Of a stretch of 24,795 nt of DNA, positions 14,451-21,915 are shown piece after piece. Numbering within the stretch: the stretch's first letter is position 1; each line of letters opens with the position of its first letter. The stretch comes from an uncultured Clostridia bacterium (lineage in GTDB: Bacteria; Bacillota; Clostridia; Christensenellales; UBA1242): NCBI GenBank assembly GCA_947623775.1, contig CANQHL010000012.1, positions 1 through 24,795 of the forward strand, given 5' to 3'. Under the pieces are notes generated by a model. That model saw only the letters and a program-made list of their open reading frames with translations. It made no database searches and was not told where the DNA came from. Made by a program: the position numbers and the translations under genes.

Positions 14451-14969
14451 ATGTTATATAAGGCGTTTTATAATGAAAATAAGCAAATAATTGACAAAAT
14501 AAGCGAAAAAATTGTTGAAATTTACAAAAAAAATGAAAAAATAAAAAATCAACGCCTATTAGAAAAAATGGAGGACAAACTTAAAGATGAAATTTTAAAC
14601 AAACAACCAGCATATCTTGAACAGCATGTGATTTATGAAATTTATCAAAATTCTTACGACCCACGTGCAGGCAAAACTTTAGCAGTATACATACCCGCCG
14701 ACTTTGAACGCTCCTTTGTTTTACAGACATGTCAAGAACTTTTCGGGGAATTTACAATAAGGGACAAAAAAGGTTGCAAAGAAAGCAACTATCGGGAATA
14801 TTCGGAAAATGATTTAGACTTAATTTTTAAAGAGGCAATAGACTATAAAACAACATTAAATTTGATTTTTTCAAACTACCACACTCTTCAGCCTTTGGCT
14901 AGCCCATATTATAATGATATAGAAAAATACCGCAAGTTTTTAAGCAAGGCTCAAGATGTAATTTATTAA
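14451..14969 (+). CDS. Unknown 172-aa cytoplasmic protein
   Basis: I do not recognise the family. The product has a highly charged, Lys/Glu-rich helical N-terminal half (residues 1-60) that may form a coiled coil. A compact region follows with YDPRAGKTLAVYIPADFERS (69-88), and the rest is helical, containing ELFGEFTIRDKKG and ending KFLSKAQDVIY. No signal peptide or membrane segment is visible. AGGAG lies seven bases before the ATG, just behind the strongest promoter in the window. The lipoprotein gene follows after 64 bp with no terminator between, so the two are probably co-transcribed. Both sit on the opposite strand to the flanking division and sporulation genes, which suggests an insertion. 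Confidence 0.75.
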   Translation: MLYKAFYNENKQIIDKISEKIVEIYKKNEKIKNQRLLEKMEDKLKDEILNKQPAYLEQHVIYEIYQNSYDPRAGKTLAVYIPADFERSFVLQTCQELFGEFTIRDKKGCKESNYREYSENDLDLIFKEAIDYKTTLNLIFSNYHTLQPLASPYYNDIEKYRKFLSKAQDVIY

Positions 14970-15033
14970 AAATCACAAAATTTATAAAAAAAAGCAAAAA
15001 ATTCAGTAAAAATTCAGCAAAAATGGAGGAAAA

Positions 15034-16587
15034 ATGAAAAAATATCTAAATTTTATATTAGCTTTTGCCATAATTATTCTATCACCATTGATTTTTGTGG
15101 CTTGCTCTGATGGAGATGATCCGGATTCGACAACATACTCAATCACCATATCCCATACGACAAATGGTACAATTCACGCAAACAAGACTGAAGCAAAATC
15201 GGGAGAAACAATTATACTTTCAGTCACACCAGACGTTGGTTATGAGTTGCAAGCGGACTCATTGAAATATAATTCTCAAACAGTATCAAATTTCCGCTTT
15301 ATCATGCCAAATGAAAATGTTGTAATTGACGCCACTTTTATTTTAAAAACCTACACCATTTCCTACAACACAAATGAGTGGACAACAAACCCAAACCCCA
15401 CCACTTTCAACAAAAATAGTGAGACAATAAATCTTTTACCTTTGACAAGAAAGGGATTTGATTTTGAAGGCTGGTATTTGGACGAAGAATTTGAAGAAGA
15501 AATCACAAAGATTGAAAAAGGAACAACCGAAGATTTAATTTTATATCCAAAATTCAATCAAATATTTGTTCAGGGAAATAGGAGTTGTGATATAGTAGAC
15601 GTCACCCCATATGGCCTTACCCTTGAAGAACTTGTTGTTCCAAACAGTATTGACGGCAACGAAATAACAGACTTTTCAATTCAACACCCTTGCGACAATC
15701 TTATAACATTAACATTGGAGGACGGGATAAAAAGAATAATCGCAAATTTGACTTTATGGGGCTCAGCAAATTTAACTACAGTCAATTTGCCAAAAAGCGT
15801 TGATATTTTCAATTATCAAGTTCCACTTTTCAAAAATTGCCCAAAGTTAGGCACTATAAATCTTGCTCCGGAAAATCCATATCTTTATCTCCAAGATGGA
15901 CTTTTATATAAAGATGTGCCTAATCCAAACACACAAAATCAGCCACAAAAATACACATACCTTGTTTGCTATCCTCTTTATGGTGCAAAACCCAGCCTAA
16001 TCATTCCAGATGGCGTAACACATCTCACAGATTTTGGAAAGGCACATTTCACAAGCATTACAATTCCGGCAAGTGTTATTTCATTAAATTCCTCAAGTTC
16101 GGGAAATCCTTTCAGTGATTGTTCTTTCTTACAATTTATCAATATTGACGAAGAAAATGAACATTTCTATATGTTTAATGATAAGCTGCTTGACATATAT
16201 CAAACAGGCACATCAAGCCTCGCAAGTGCAAAACTTATTCATGCTATAAATGGCGGAAGAATAGCCTACGACCTAACAGAAAACATTGAAAAAGGAAACA
16301 CGATATATCACATTACATCTATTGAGGACAATGCGTTTAGTGCATGCAGGAATTTGCAGTACATTATCTTTAGTGGTCAACAATTAAATGTGAAAATATT
16401 CGAATCCCAGCCACAATTAAAGGCTTTTTCAACAAGCGAACGCCCTAACCCAAGCACTTGGTCTGAACAAGACATGTATGAAAAAGTTTTAAATTGTCAA
16501 AACATATATTGGTTTAGTACGACAAATAAATCTAATGAATACAATTGTTGGCGATATGTAGACGACCTACCTGAAATATGGCAATAA
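15034..16587 (+). CDS. BspA-like leucine-rich repeat surface lipoprotein
   Basis: The 517-aa product starts with a lipoprotein signal: basic MKK, hydrophobic core, then LIFVAC with Cys24 as the lipidation site (Phe at -3 is slightly off consensus). Residues about 35-104 form a bacterial repeat domain (YSITIS start, GETIILSVTPDVGY, end VVIDATF). Residues about 107-175 match an InlB B-repeat/Flg_new unit (TYTISYN, RKGFDFEGWYLDEEF, LILYPKF). The remainder has BspA-type LRR_5 blocks such as LTTVNLPKSV, FTSITIPASVISL and ITSIEDNAFSACRNLQYI. Such proteins are usually exported and involved in adhesion or host and surface interactions. GGAGG lies six bases before the ATG, and a terminator follows at once. 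Confidence 0.88.
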   Translation: MKKYLNFILAFAIIILSPLIFVACSDGDDPDSTTYSITISHTTNGTIHANKTEAKSGETIILSVTPDVGYELQADSLKYNSQTVSNFRFIMPNENVVIDATFILKTYTISYNTNEWTTNPNPTTFNKNSETINLLPLTRKGFDFEGWYLDEEFEEEITKIEKGTTEDLILYPKFNQIFVQGNRSCDIVDVTPYGLTLEELVVPNSIDGNEITDFSIQHPCDNLITLTLEDGIKRIIANLTLWGSANLTTVNLPKSVDIFNYQVPLFKNCPKLGTINLAPENPYLYLQDGLLYKDVPNPNTQNQPQKYTYLVCYPLYGAKPSLIIPDGVTHLTDFGKAHFTSITIPASVISLNSSSSGNPFSDCSFLQFINIDEENEHFYMFNDKLLDIYQTGTSSLASAKLIHAINGGRIAYDLTENIEKGNTIYHITSIEDNAFSACRNLQYIIFSGQQLNVKIFESQPQLKAFSTSERPNPSTWSEQDMYEKVLNCQNIYWFSTTNKSNEYNCWRYVDDLPEIWQ

Positions 16588-16589
16588 TC

Positions 16590-16646
16590 AAAAGCACATT
16601 CAATCTTCAGAGTATACAAAAACTCGAAATCGAATGTGCTTTTTTC
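16590..16646 (+). terminator. Rho-independent terminator of the lipoprotein gene
   Basis: AAAAGCACATTC (16590-16601) pairs with GAATGTGCTTTT (16632-16643) around a 30-nt loop, followed by T. The sequence from here to the ftsZ terminator (16647-16826) is very AT-rich, with loosely repeated ATAAATTTCAAA pieces and no gene. Confidence 0.75.
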
Positions 16647-16826
16647 ACAAAGTGTAAAAATGTACATAAATTTCAAAAAAACTATAAATTTCAAATATTT
16701 TTCCACTAAAAATCAAAAAAATATATACAAATTCAATAAATCTTTTAAAAAATATATTTTTTTATCTTTCAAAAATATTGTATCCAAATTCAAAATGTAT
16801 TCTTCTCAAATCAAAAAATTGATAAT

Positions 16827-16861
16827 AAAAAAAAATTTTACGGCATAAGCCGTAAAATTTT
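16827..16861 (-). terminator. Rho-independent terminator of ftsZ
   Basis: A perfect 13-bp stem (16832-16844 with 16849-16861, core TTTTACGGC/GCCGTAAAA) has a 4-nt loop. On the minus strand it is followed by a run of T. The ftsZ TAA stop (16860-16862) overlaps the first bases of the stem. Confidence 0.9.
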
Positions 16862-18071
16862 AATTTTTGTTACCTCTCAACTTTGCAATCCATGGTGGAA
16901 CAGTTGAATTGTTTATTTTTGTTGTTGAAGAGCCGAGATTGTTTTCATCTTTTACAAGAGTAACATTTGGTTTTGGTGGTTGTTGTTCTTCTTCCTCTCT
17001 TTCCTTTGTTACATATCCTGCAAATAGGCTTTTTGTATACGCTGGTTTGTTTGCAAATGCACGATTGTTTGCATCATTTGCCGCTTCAGGTTTTTCTTCC
17101 TCTTCCGGTTTTTTCGCTTCATTTGGATTTTGGAATCCAGTTGCAATCAATGTGATTTCAACTTCATCTTTCATATTATCGTCTATGCTTGTACCAAAAA
17201 TAATATTGCAGCCCTCGTCAACAACTTCTCTTACAAGAGTTGCGGCTTCTGAAATATCATCTTGAGTAAGGTCGCTTCCGCCTTTAACATTAATCAAAAT
17301 ACCTGTTGCACCCTCAATTGTTGTTTCAAGAAGTGGACTTGCAACCGCTTGTTTAACGGCTTCAAGTGCTTTATTGTCCCCTGTACCATAGCCAATTCCC
17401 ATATGTGCAAGCCCTTTGTCTTTCATAATTGTGCATACATCGGCAAAGTCAAGGTTGATAAGTCCAGGATAAACAATAAGGTCTGAGATTCCTTGAACAC
17501 CTTGTCTTAAAACATCATCAGCAAATCTGAATGCTTCAACAAGAGGAGTTTTCTTTGGAACGATTTCAAGCAAACGTTCATTTGGAATAACAACAAGAGC
17601 ATCTACATTTTTTCTTAATCTCTCAATTCCCTCTTCGGCATTCTTTTGTCTTACCGGTCCCTCAAAAGAGAATGGTTTTGTGATAACAGCAATGGTCAAA
17701 ATTCCAAGTTCCTTGGCAATTTGTGCAATAACAGGAGCGGCACCTGTACCTGTTCCGCCACCCATTCCGGCTGTGATAAACACAAGGTTTGCATCTTTAA
17801 GCATATCAGTAAGTGAAGTTTTGCTTTCTTCTGCGGCTTTTTGTCCGATTTCCGGTTTTGCACCAGCGCCTCTGCCACCTGTAAGCCTTTCCCCGATTTG
17901 CAAACGGGTTTCAGCATTAGACAAAAGCAAAGTTTGTTGATCGGTGTTCACCGCAATAAACTCAGCAACATTAACTCCAGCATCAATCATACGGTTAACA
18001 GCGTTGCAACCGCCACCGCCCACACCAATAACCTTAATTTTGGTGGCTGCTGTATTGTAATTTGATTCCAT
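16860..18071 (-). CDS. ftsZ: Cell division protein FtsZ
   Basis: The 403-aa tubulin-like GTPase forms the cytokinetic ring. GVGGGGCNAVNRM at 17-29, the tubulin signature GGGTGTG at 104-110 and the T7 catalytic loop NLDFAD at 206-211 are intact. A variable linker from about 320 is Glu/Lys/Asn-rich. The C-terminal peptide reads VPPWIAKLRGNKN, where Trp replaces the usual Phe or aliphatic residue of the (D)IPxFLR motif that binds FtsA and other partners. The ATG at 18071 follows AAAGGAG by seven bases; a 36-codon in-frame extension upstream is promoter sequence. It lies downstream of ftsA with two promoter candidates in the 202-bp gap and ends in its own terminator. Confidence 0.97.
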   Translation of the reverse strand: MESNYNTAATKIKVIGVGGGGCNAVNRMIDAGVNVAEFIAVNTDQQTLLLSNAETRLQIGERLTGGRGAGAKPEIGQKAAEESKTSLTDMLKDANLVFITAGMGGGTGTGAAPVIAQIAKELGILTIAVITKPFSFEGPVRQKNAEEGIERLRKNVDALVVIPNERLLEIVPKKTPLVEAFRFADDVLRQGVQGISDLIVYPGLINLDFADVCTIMKDKGLAHMGIGYGTGDNKALEAVKQAVASPLLETTIEGATGILINVKGGSDLTQDDISEAATLVREVVDEGCNIIFGTSIDDNMKDEVEITLIATGFQNPNEAKKPEEEEKPEAANDANNRAFANKPAYTKSLFAGYVTKEREEEEQQPPKPNVTLVKDENNLGSSTTKINNSTVPPWIAKLRGNKN

Positions 18072-18099
18072 AATATTCTCCTTTGAATTTCTTTTTCTT

Positions 18100-18128
18100 A
18101 TTGTAATACTTTTTGAATAAATTTGCAA
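18100..18128 (-). promoter_or_regulatory. Candidate ftsZ promoter, proximal
   Basis: On the minus strand TTGCAA (18123-18128), 17 bp, TACAAT (18100-18105). The leader is about 22 nt and includes the Shine-Dalgarno. Confidence 0.6.
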
Positions 18129-18205
18129 TAGTTTTCCTGCAAATTCTTTAAAAATGTATAAAATAAAACATTTATTCACTTTTTATGAATATTTATACAT
18201 TTGCA

Positions 18206-18234
18206 ATTATAATAAGTTCTTCGCAAAAAAGCAA
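18206..18234 (-). promoter_or_regulatory. Candidate ftsZ promoter, distal
   Basis: On the minus strand TTGCTT (18229-18234), 17 bp, TATAAT (18206-18211, perfect). It gives a leader of about 128 nt. Confidence 0.6.
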
Positions 18235-18273
18235 ATGATTTTATATATTATTTTAAAAATTTTTTACTAGATT

Positions 18274-19377
18274 TTAAGATAGAGCATTGACAAGCAATGA
18301 GTAAATGGAAGCAAGTTCTGGCTTTTCCTTTCCTGGAAGAGATGGAACGCCATAGGCAATGTTTCTTCCAAGGCATTTTGCAAGGTAATCTCTTGCTCCT
18401 TTAATTTTGGTGATTCCTCCGCCTGAGAGGTAGATTGGCAAGAACCTCTCAAACTGAGCAGAACTGAGTTGCAAACTCTTTGCAATAACATCAGCCAACT
18501 CCTCAACACGATAAGACACAACTTCATTTGCGAAATTAAGCGGTATTTTTGTCATTTTGCCAAGGTCGGTTTTAAGTTCATAGAAATCATTATTCCCGCC
18601 CTTCAATGAAAGCACAACTTGTTTTTTAAGCCTGTCCGCCTCACCCATTGTAAGGTCAAACGCCTCAGCCAAATCATTGGTAATAAAGCCTCCACCGCGT
18701 GACACTGATGTCAGGGAACTTAAGCCATCACCCTTGACAAGTGCTATGCTTGTTGTAAGGTCTCCGCAATCAATCATTAATGTAAGTTCATCTCTTCTCT
18801 CTTTCGGAACAATGTATTGTGCTTCGGCAAGTGGTTCTGAAATGTATTCAACTGTTGTAAATCCAAGATTGCCGGCAATAGTGTTGAATAGTTCTATAAA
18901 TTCACGATTTGCGTAAATTATCGAAAGGCTTGCAGACAATGATGAACCACTTTCAGTTGTCGGGTCTATTGACGCAAAGCCGTCAACCGAAAATGAAAGC
19001 GGGCTTACTGAAACAACTTCAACTTCCCCATGTTTGGATTTCTCTCCGGCGAGATAAAAAAGGGAATCAACATCTTGTTTTTTTATCTTTCTTCTACTTC
19101 CGATGTTGATGCTTTCTTGCACTACAAGCACAGATGAGAATTCGGCTGGAACGCCAATGTAAATTTTATCAATTCCATTTATATCAAATTGGCTTACAAT
19201 TTCTTCAAAAATGGAGGAAAGTTTGTCTTTATATAAAAACTTCCCCTCATAAAACCCCTCGTAATCAACTTCTTGATAGCCTTTCACTTTTATTGTATCG
19301 TTAATTCCTTTTCCGGCAAGCATAGCCCGCACTTTAGAGGAGCCAATATCAAAGACTAAAACGAAATTTTCTCTCAT
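18274..19377 (-). CDS. ftsA: Cell division protein FtsA-like (divergent, no C-terminal membrane helix)
   Basis: The 367-aa actin-family protein has the phosphate-1 loop VFDIGSSKVRAML at 8-20, an FtsA-type 1C subdomain, a phosphate-2 segment DCGDLTTSIA at 203-212 and the adenosine motif YLSGGGITKIKG. It should anchor FtsZ filaments to the membrane and recruit late divisome proteins. Two points are unusual. The phosphate-2 loop lacks the normal GGG/GGQ run, and the protein stops at YSLLVNALS, about 50-70 residues short of typical FtsA, so the linker and amphipathic targeting helix are absent. Sequence after the stop gives no frameshifted continuation. GGGTGA lies seven bases before the ATG. Position between ftsQ and ftsZ supports the name. 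Confidence 0.9.
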   Translation of the reverse strand: MRENFVLVFDIGSSKVRAMLAGKGINDTIKVKGYQEVDYEGFYEGKFLYKDKLSSIFEEIVSQFDINGIDKIYIGVPAEFSSVLVVQESINIGSRRKIKKQDVDSLFYLAGEKSKHGEVEVVSVSPLSFSVDGFASIDPTTESGSSLSASLSIIYANREFIELFNTIAGNLGFTTVEYISEPLAEAQYIVPKERRDELTLMIDCGDLTTSIALVKGDGLSSLTSVSRGGGFITNDLAEAFDLTMGEADRLKKQVVLSLKGGNNDFYELKTDLGKMTKIPLNFANEVVSYRVEELADVIAKSLQLSSAQFERFLPIYLSGGGITKIKGARDYLAKCLGRNIAYGVPSLPGKEKPELASIYSLLVNALS

Positions 19378-19431
19378 AATAGTTCACCCAAAATCTTTTG
19401 TAATAAAAATATAACTTTTAAAGCAATTATT

Positions 19432-19460
19432 ATTTTAGTATAAATAATAATAAAAGTCAA
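19432..19460 (-). promoter_or_regulatory. Candidate ftsA promoter overlapping the ftsQ stop
   Basis: On the minus strand TTGACT (19455-19460), 17 bp, TAAAAT (19432-19437). The TGA stop of ftsQ is embedded in the -35 hexamer. The leader would be about 48 nt. Confidence 0.5.
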
Positions 19461-20353
19461 TCATTTAAATATATATTAAAGTAGCAAATTTGCCCGTCGA
19501 ATCGTGAATTGTCGTAAAAATGATTGATTATAATGGTGCAGTTTTTCAAATTTTCTTCGGTGAGCAACACATATTCATCAGTTCCGACCTTTAGATTTTG
19601 TCCGATATAATCAAAAAGTTGACTGTAAACATCGATAAACATTTTGACTTTTGCTTTCATCTGAAAATCATCGTTGTAAATTTTCACATGCTGCCCGCTG
19701 AATAATTTTAATGTCAAAACGGAAATATTTTTGTGATAACCCTCATCATATTCCTCACCCTGACTTATGCTTTCAATAAGTGCTTCTTGTTCACCTATGC
19801 CCCTGTTGTTTGCATACATATTTTGATAAAGCGTTGGCACATTATCAAGACTGATATAATCGCCCACTTGATATTTTTGTGTGATAGGCTCCATAGGTGA
19901 TAAAAGCATGGCATTATCTTGTGTCGACTCAAATGTTTGAACACATCTCAAAACTTTTAAGTTTTCATCGCATATATAAGTTTCTTCCTCGCCTTTTATG
20001 GCGTAAACTTCAACTCTTTCCGCCACATGAATGATTATTTTTGACGGAAACACAGTTTCAATGTTTATCACATCGGCATATGGAATGGCTTGCTCTATTT
20101 TTTTGATGTTTTTCTTTTTGCCCAGAAAAAACACCGGCATGTTTTTCTTAAAACTTACATTTTCCAGAATTTGTTGTTCGGAGATGTTTTGAGTGCTTGT
20201 CCGGAAATCGACTTCTATTGTACGAAGCCCAAACAGCGTAAAAGATAATAGGACTAAAAGCCCTATTATTGCACCCGTTATCGACAAACCAATTATCCAT
20301 TTTTTCTTCAAGGCGACCTCTTTTTTTAGCAATTTCGGCATTTTTTGCGACAT
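19457..20353 (-). CDS. ftsQ: Cell division protein FtsQ/DivIB
   Basis: The 298-aa bitopic protein has a short basic cytoplasmic tail (1-18), one membrane helix (about 19-41), an extracytoplasmic POTRA domain starting LRTIEVDFRTSTQNISEQQI, and a beta domain with FPSKIIIHVAERVEVYAI, the FtsQ/DivIB hallmark. It is a scaffold of the divisome core that controls septal peptidoglycan synthesis. The start is the ATG at 20353, or the in-frame ATG at 20341; neither has a visible Shine-Dalgarno, and the first codons lie inside a degenerate tandem repeat. It sits between murA and ftsA as in other Bacillota. Confidence 0.9.
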   Translation of the reverse strand: MSQKMPKLLKKEVALKKKWIIGLSITGAIIGLLVLLSFTLFGLRTIEVDFRTSTQNISEQQILENVSFKKNMPVFFLGKKKNIKKIEQAIPYADVINIETVFPSKIIIHVAERVEVYAIKGEEETYICDENLKVLRCVQTFESTQDNAMLLSPMEPITQKYQVGDYISLDNVPTLYQNMYANNRGIGEQEALIESISQGEEYDEGYHKNISVLTLKLFSGQHVKIYNDDFQMKAKVKMFIDVYSQLFDYIGQNLKVGTDEYVLLTEENLKNCTIIINHFYDNSRFDGQICYFNIYLND

Positions 20354-20476
20354 TGTTTTAGTATTTTTTTAGACTTTTCAACATCGTTTTAATCTTTTCA
20401 CGACTTTTTAATTTATGCAACATTAATATCTTAATATTTTTCACGACAACTTAATTTTTCTTTTTACGACATTATT
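20349..20476. repeat. Degenerate AT-rich tandem repeat covering the ftsQ start region
   Basis: The whole gap between murA and ftsQ, plus the first ftsQ codons, is built of related units. On the minus strand they read like GTCGTGAAAAGATTAAAAC. The GTC marks fall at 20351, 20374, 20404, 20447 and 20470, that is about 23, 30, 43 and 23 apart, with an intermediate degenerate copy inside the 43-bp interval. Confidence 0.5.
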
Positions 20477-21748
20477 TTAACATTTATTTTTGACAATTTC
20501 AAGCCTTTTTATATCTCCTCCGATTTGAGACAACTTTTTTTCAAATTTATAGTAGCCTCGGTCAATAAGAGAAATGTTTTCTATTGTCGTGTATCCCTCG
20601 GCGCAAAGTCCGGCAAGAACAAGACTTGCCCCGCCACGCAAATCAGGCGCAACTAAATCGGCACCATAAATTTTTGGTTTTCCGTTTATTATGGTTATGC
20701 CGCTTTTACTTCTAATGTCACACCCCATTTTAACAAGTTCGGCAATATGTTTGTTTCTAGCCTCAAACAAATTTTCAACAACCATGCTGTAGCCCTCACT
20801 TACAGCACCAAGTGCGGTTATCTGTGCCTGCAAATCAGTTGGAAAACCGGGATAGACGGCTGTTTCAACTTCGCCAAAACTTTTCAAATGGCTTTTACGC
20901 TCTATAACTATACTATCATTGTTTATCTCAAATTTGCAAGCACTTTTGGAAAGTTTTGAAATTAAACTGTTATTGTGAGATGGAATAACATTGTTTAACT
21001 TGACTTTTCCGCCACACATTGCAGTGGCAATTATGTAAGTGCCTGTTTCAATTCGGTCGGGAATTGCTTTAAATGATGTGGAATGAAGTTTTCTTCCTCC
21101 GTCAACAACAATCATATCGCCACCGCCGCCCATAACCTTTCCGCCACAACTGTTTATAAATTCCTGCAAGTCAACAATTTCCGGTTCTCGTGCGGGGTTG
21201 AAAATCCTTGATTGCCCTTTTATTGAAAGAGCAAGCATCATAAGGTTTTCAGTTGCACCAACGCTTGGAAATGATAACACAATATCCCTTGCTTCCAAAT
21301 TCTTTCCGTCTGCATAGATGTAACCATTTTTTTCAATCACCTTAGCCCCAAAATCACGCACGCCCTTTAAATGCAAATCAATTGGACGCAGCCCGATGTC
21401 GCAACCTCCCGGATAGGCAACTTTGGCTTTGCCCATTTTGCCAAGAATAGGTCCCAGCATAAATATGGACGAGCGAACGGAGGAAGCAAGATCATTTGGC
21501 AAACAATCTTTGTCCATACTTTGACAATCAATGTAAAGGTTGTTTCCTTTAAAAAACGCTTTACCCCCAAGGTGGCGGATAATTTCACACATAACAAGCA
21601 CATCTTTATATTGCGGAACATCTCTCAGTTCCACTTCACCATCAATCAAGACAGAACATGCAATAATAGGCAAAAGTGAATTTTTTGCACAATCAATTTC
21701 AACTTCGCCCTCAAGCCTGTTGCCGCCGACAATAAAAAATCCTTCCAT
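20477..21748 (-). CDS. murA: UDP-N-acetylglucosamine 1-carboxyvinyltransferase MurA
   Basis: The 423-aa enzyme transfers enolpyruvate from phosphoenolpyruvate to UDP-GlcNAc, the committed step of peptidoglycan synthesis. The N-terminal GGNRLEGEVEIDCAKNSLLP contains the conserved Lys22-Asn23. The catalytic loop YPGGCDIGLRPIDLHLKG places the reactive Cys at 116, so fosfomycin-type alkylation would be possible. PGFPTDLQAQ and the closing LRGGASLVLAGLCAEG are also typical. Cys20 stands where Gly is usual in the GAKN motif. No Shine-Dalgarno precedes the ATG; TATATAAT ends three bases before it. In many Bacillota murG lies between ftsW and murA, but here only 167 bp separate them. Confidence 0.95.
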   Translation of the reverse strand: MEGFFIVGGNRLEGEVEIDCAKNSLLPIIACSVLIDGEVELRDVPQYKDVLVMCEIIRHLGGKAFFKGNNLYIDCQSMDKDCLPNDLASSVRSSIFMLGPILGKMGKAKVAYPGGCDIGLRPIDLHLKGVRDFGAKVIEKNGYIYADGKNLEARDIVLSFPSVGATENLMMLALSIKGQSRIFNPAREPEIVDLQEFINSCGGKVMGGGGDMIVVDGGRKLHSTSFKAIPDRIETGTYIIATAMCGGKVKLNNVIPSHNNSLISKLSKSACKFEINNDSIVIERKSHLKSFGEVETAVYPGFPTDLQAQITALGAVSEGYSMVVENLFEARNKHIAELVKMGCDIRSKSGITIINGKPKIYGADLVAPDLRGGASLVLAGLCAEGYTTIENISLIDRGYYKFEKKLSQIGGDIKRLEIVKNKC

Positions 21749-21915
21749 AAAATTATATATGCAAAATTTTTATGAAAGGATATGAAATTAAATTTCAATT
21801 ATGATTTAAATTTTTATGATTTTAAACTTTTTTTACAACTTAAAAATGTACAATTTTAGATTTGCAAATTAGTGATTTTTATTAAAATATTTTCCGAAAG
21901 CATTTTTGCATTTTG
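21749..21915. other. AT-rich gap between ftsW and murA, no murG
   Basis: This 167-bp stretch has no gene. It contains a 15-bp perfect inverted repeat TGAAATTAAATTTCA (21783-21797) and several TATGA starts of loosely repeated sequence. No remnant of murG, murC or murB is recognisable and no convincing promoter was found. Confidence 0.5.

Noticed and set aside
16636..16848. 70-codon plus-strand open frame between the lipoprotein and ftsZ
   Set aside because: It is almost only Lys, Asn, Phe and Ile from AT-rich DNA, begins inside a terminator and has no ribosome site.
18072..18179. 36-codon N-terminal extension of ftsZ
   Set aside because: FtsZ proteins begin close to the GVGGGG segment; the ATG at 18071 has a strong Shine-Dalgarno, and the extension covers a promoter.
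18180..18273. Frameshifted C-terminus of ftsA
   Set aside because: All three frames after the stop hit further stops within a few codons and give no amphipathic helix.
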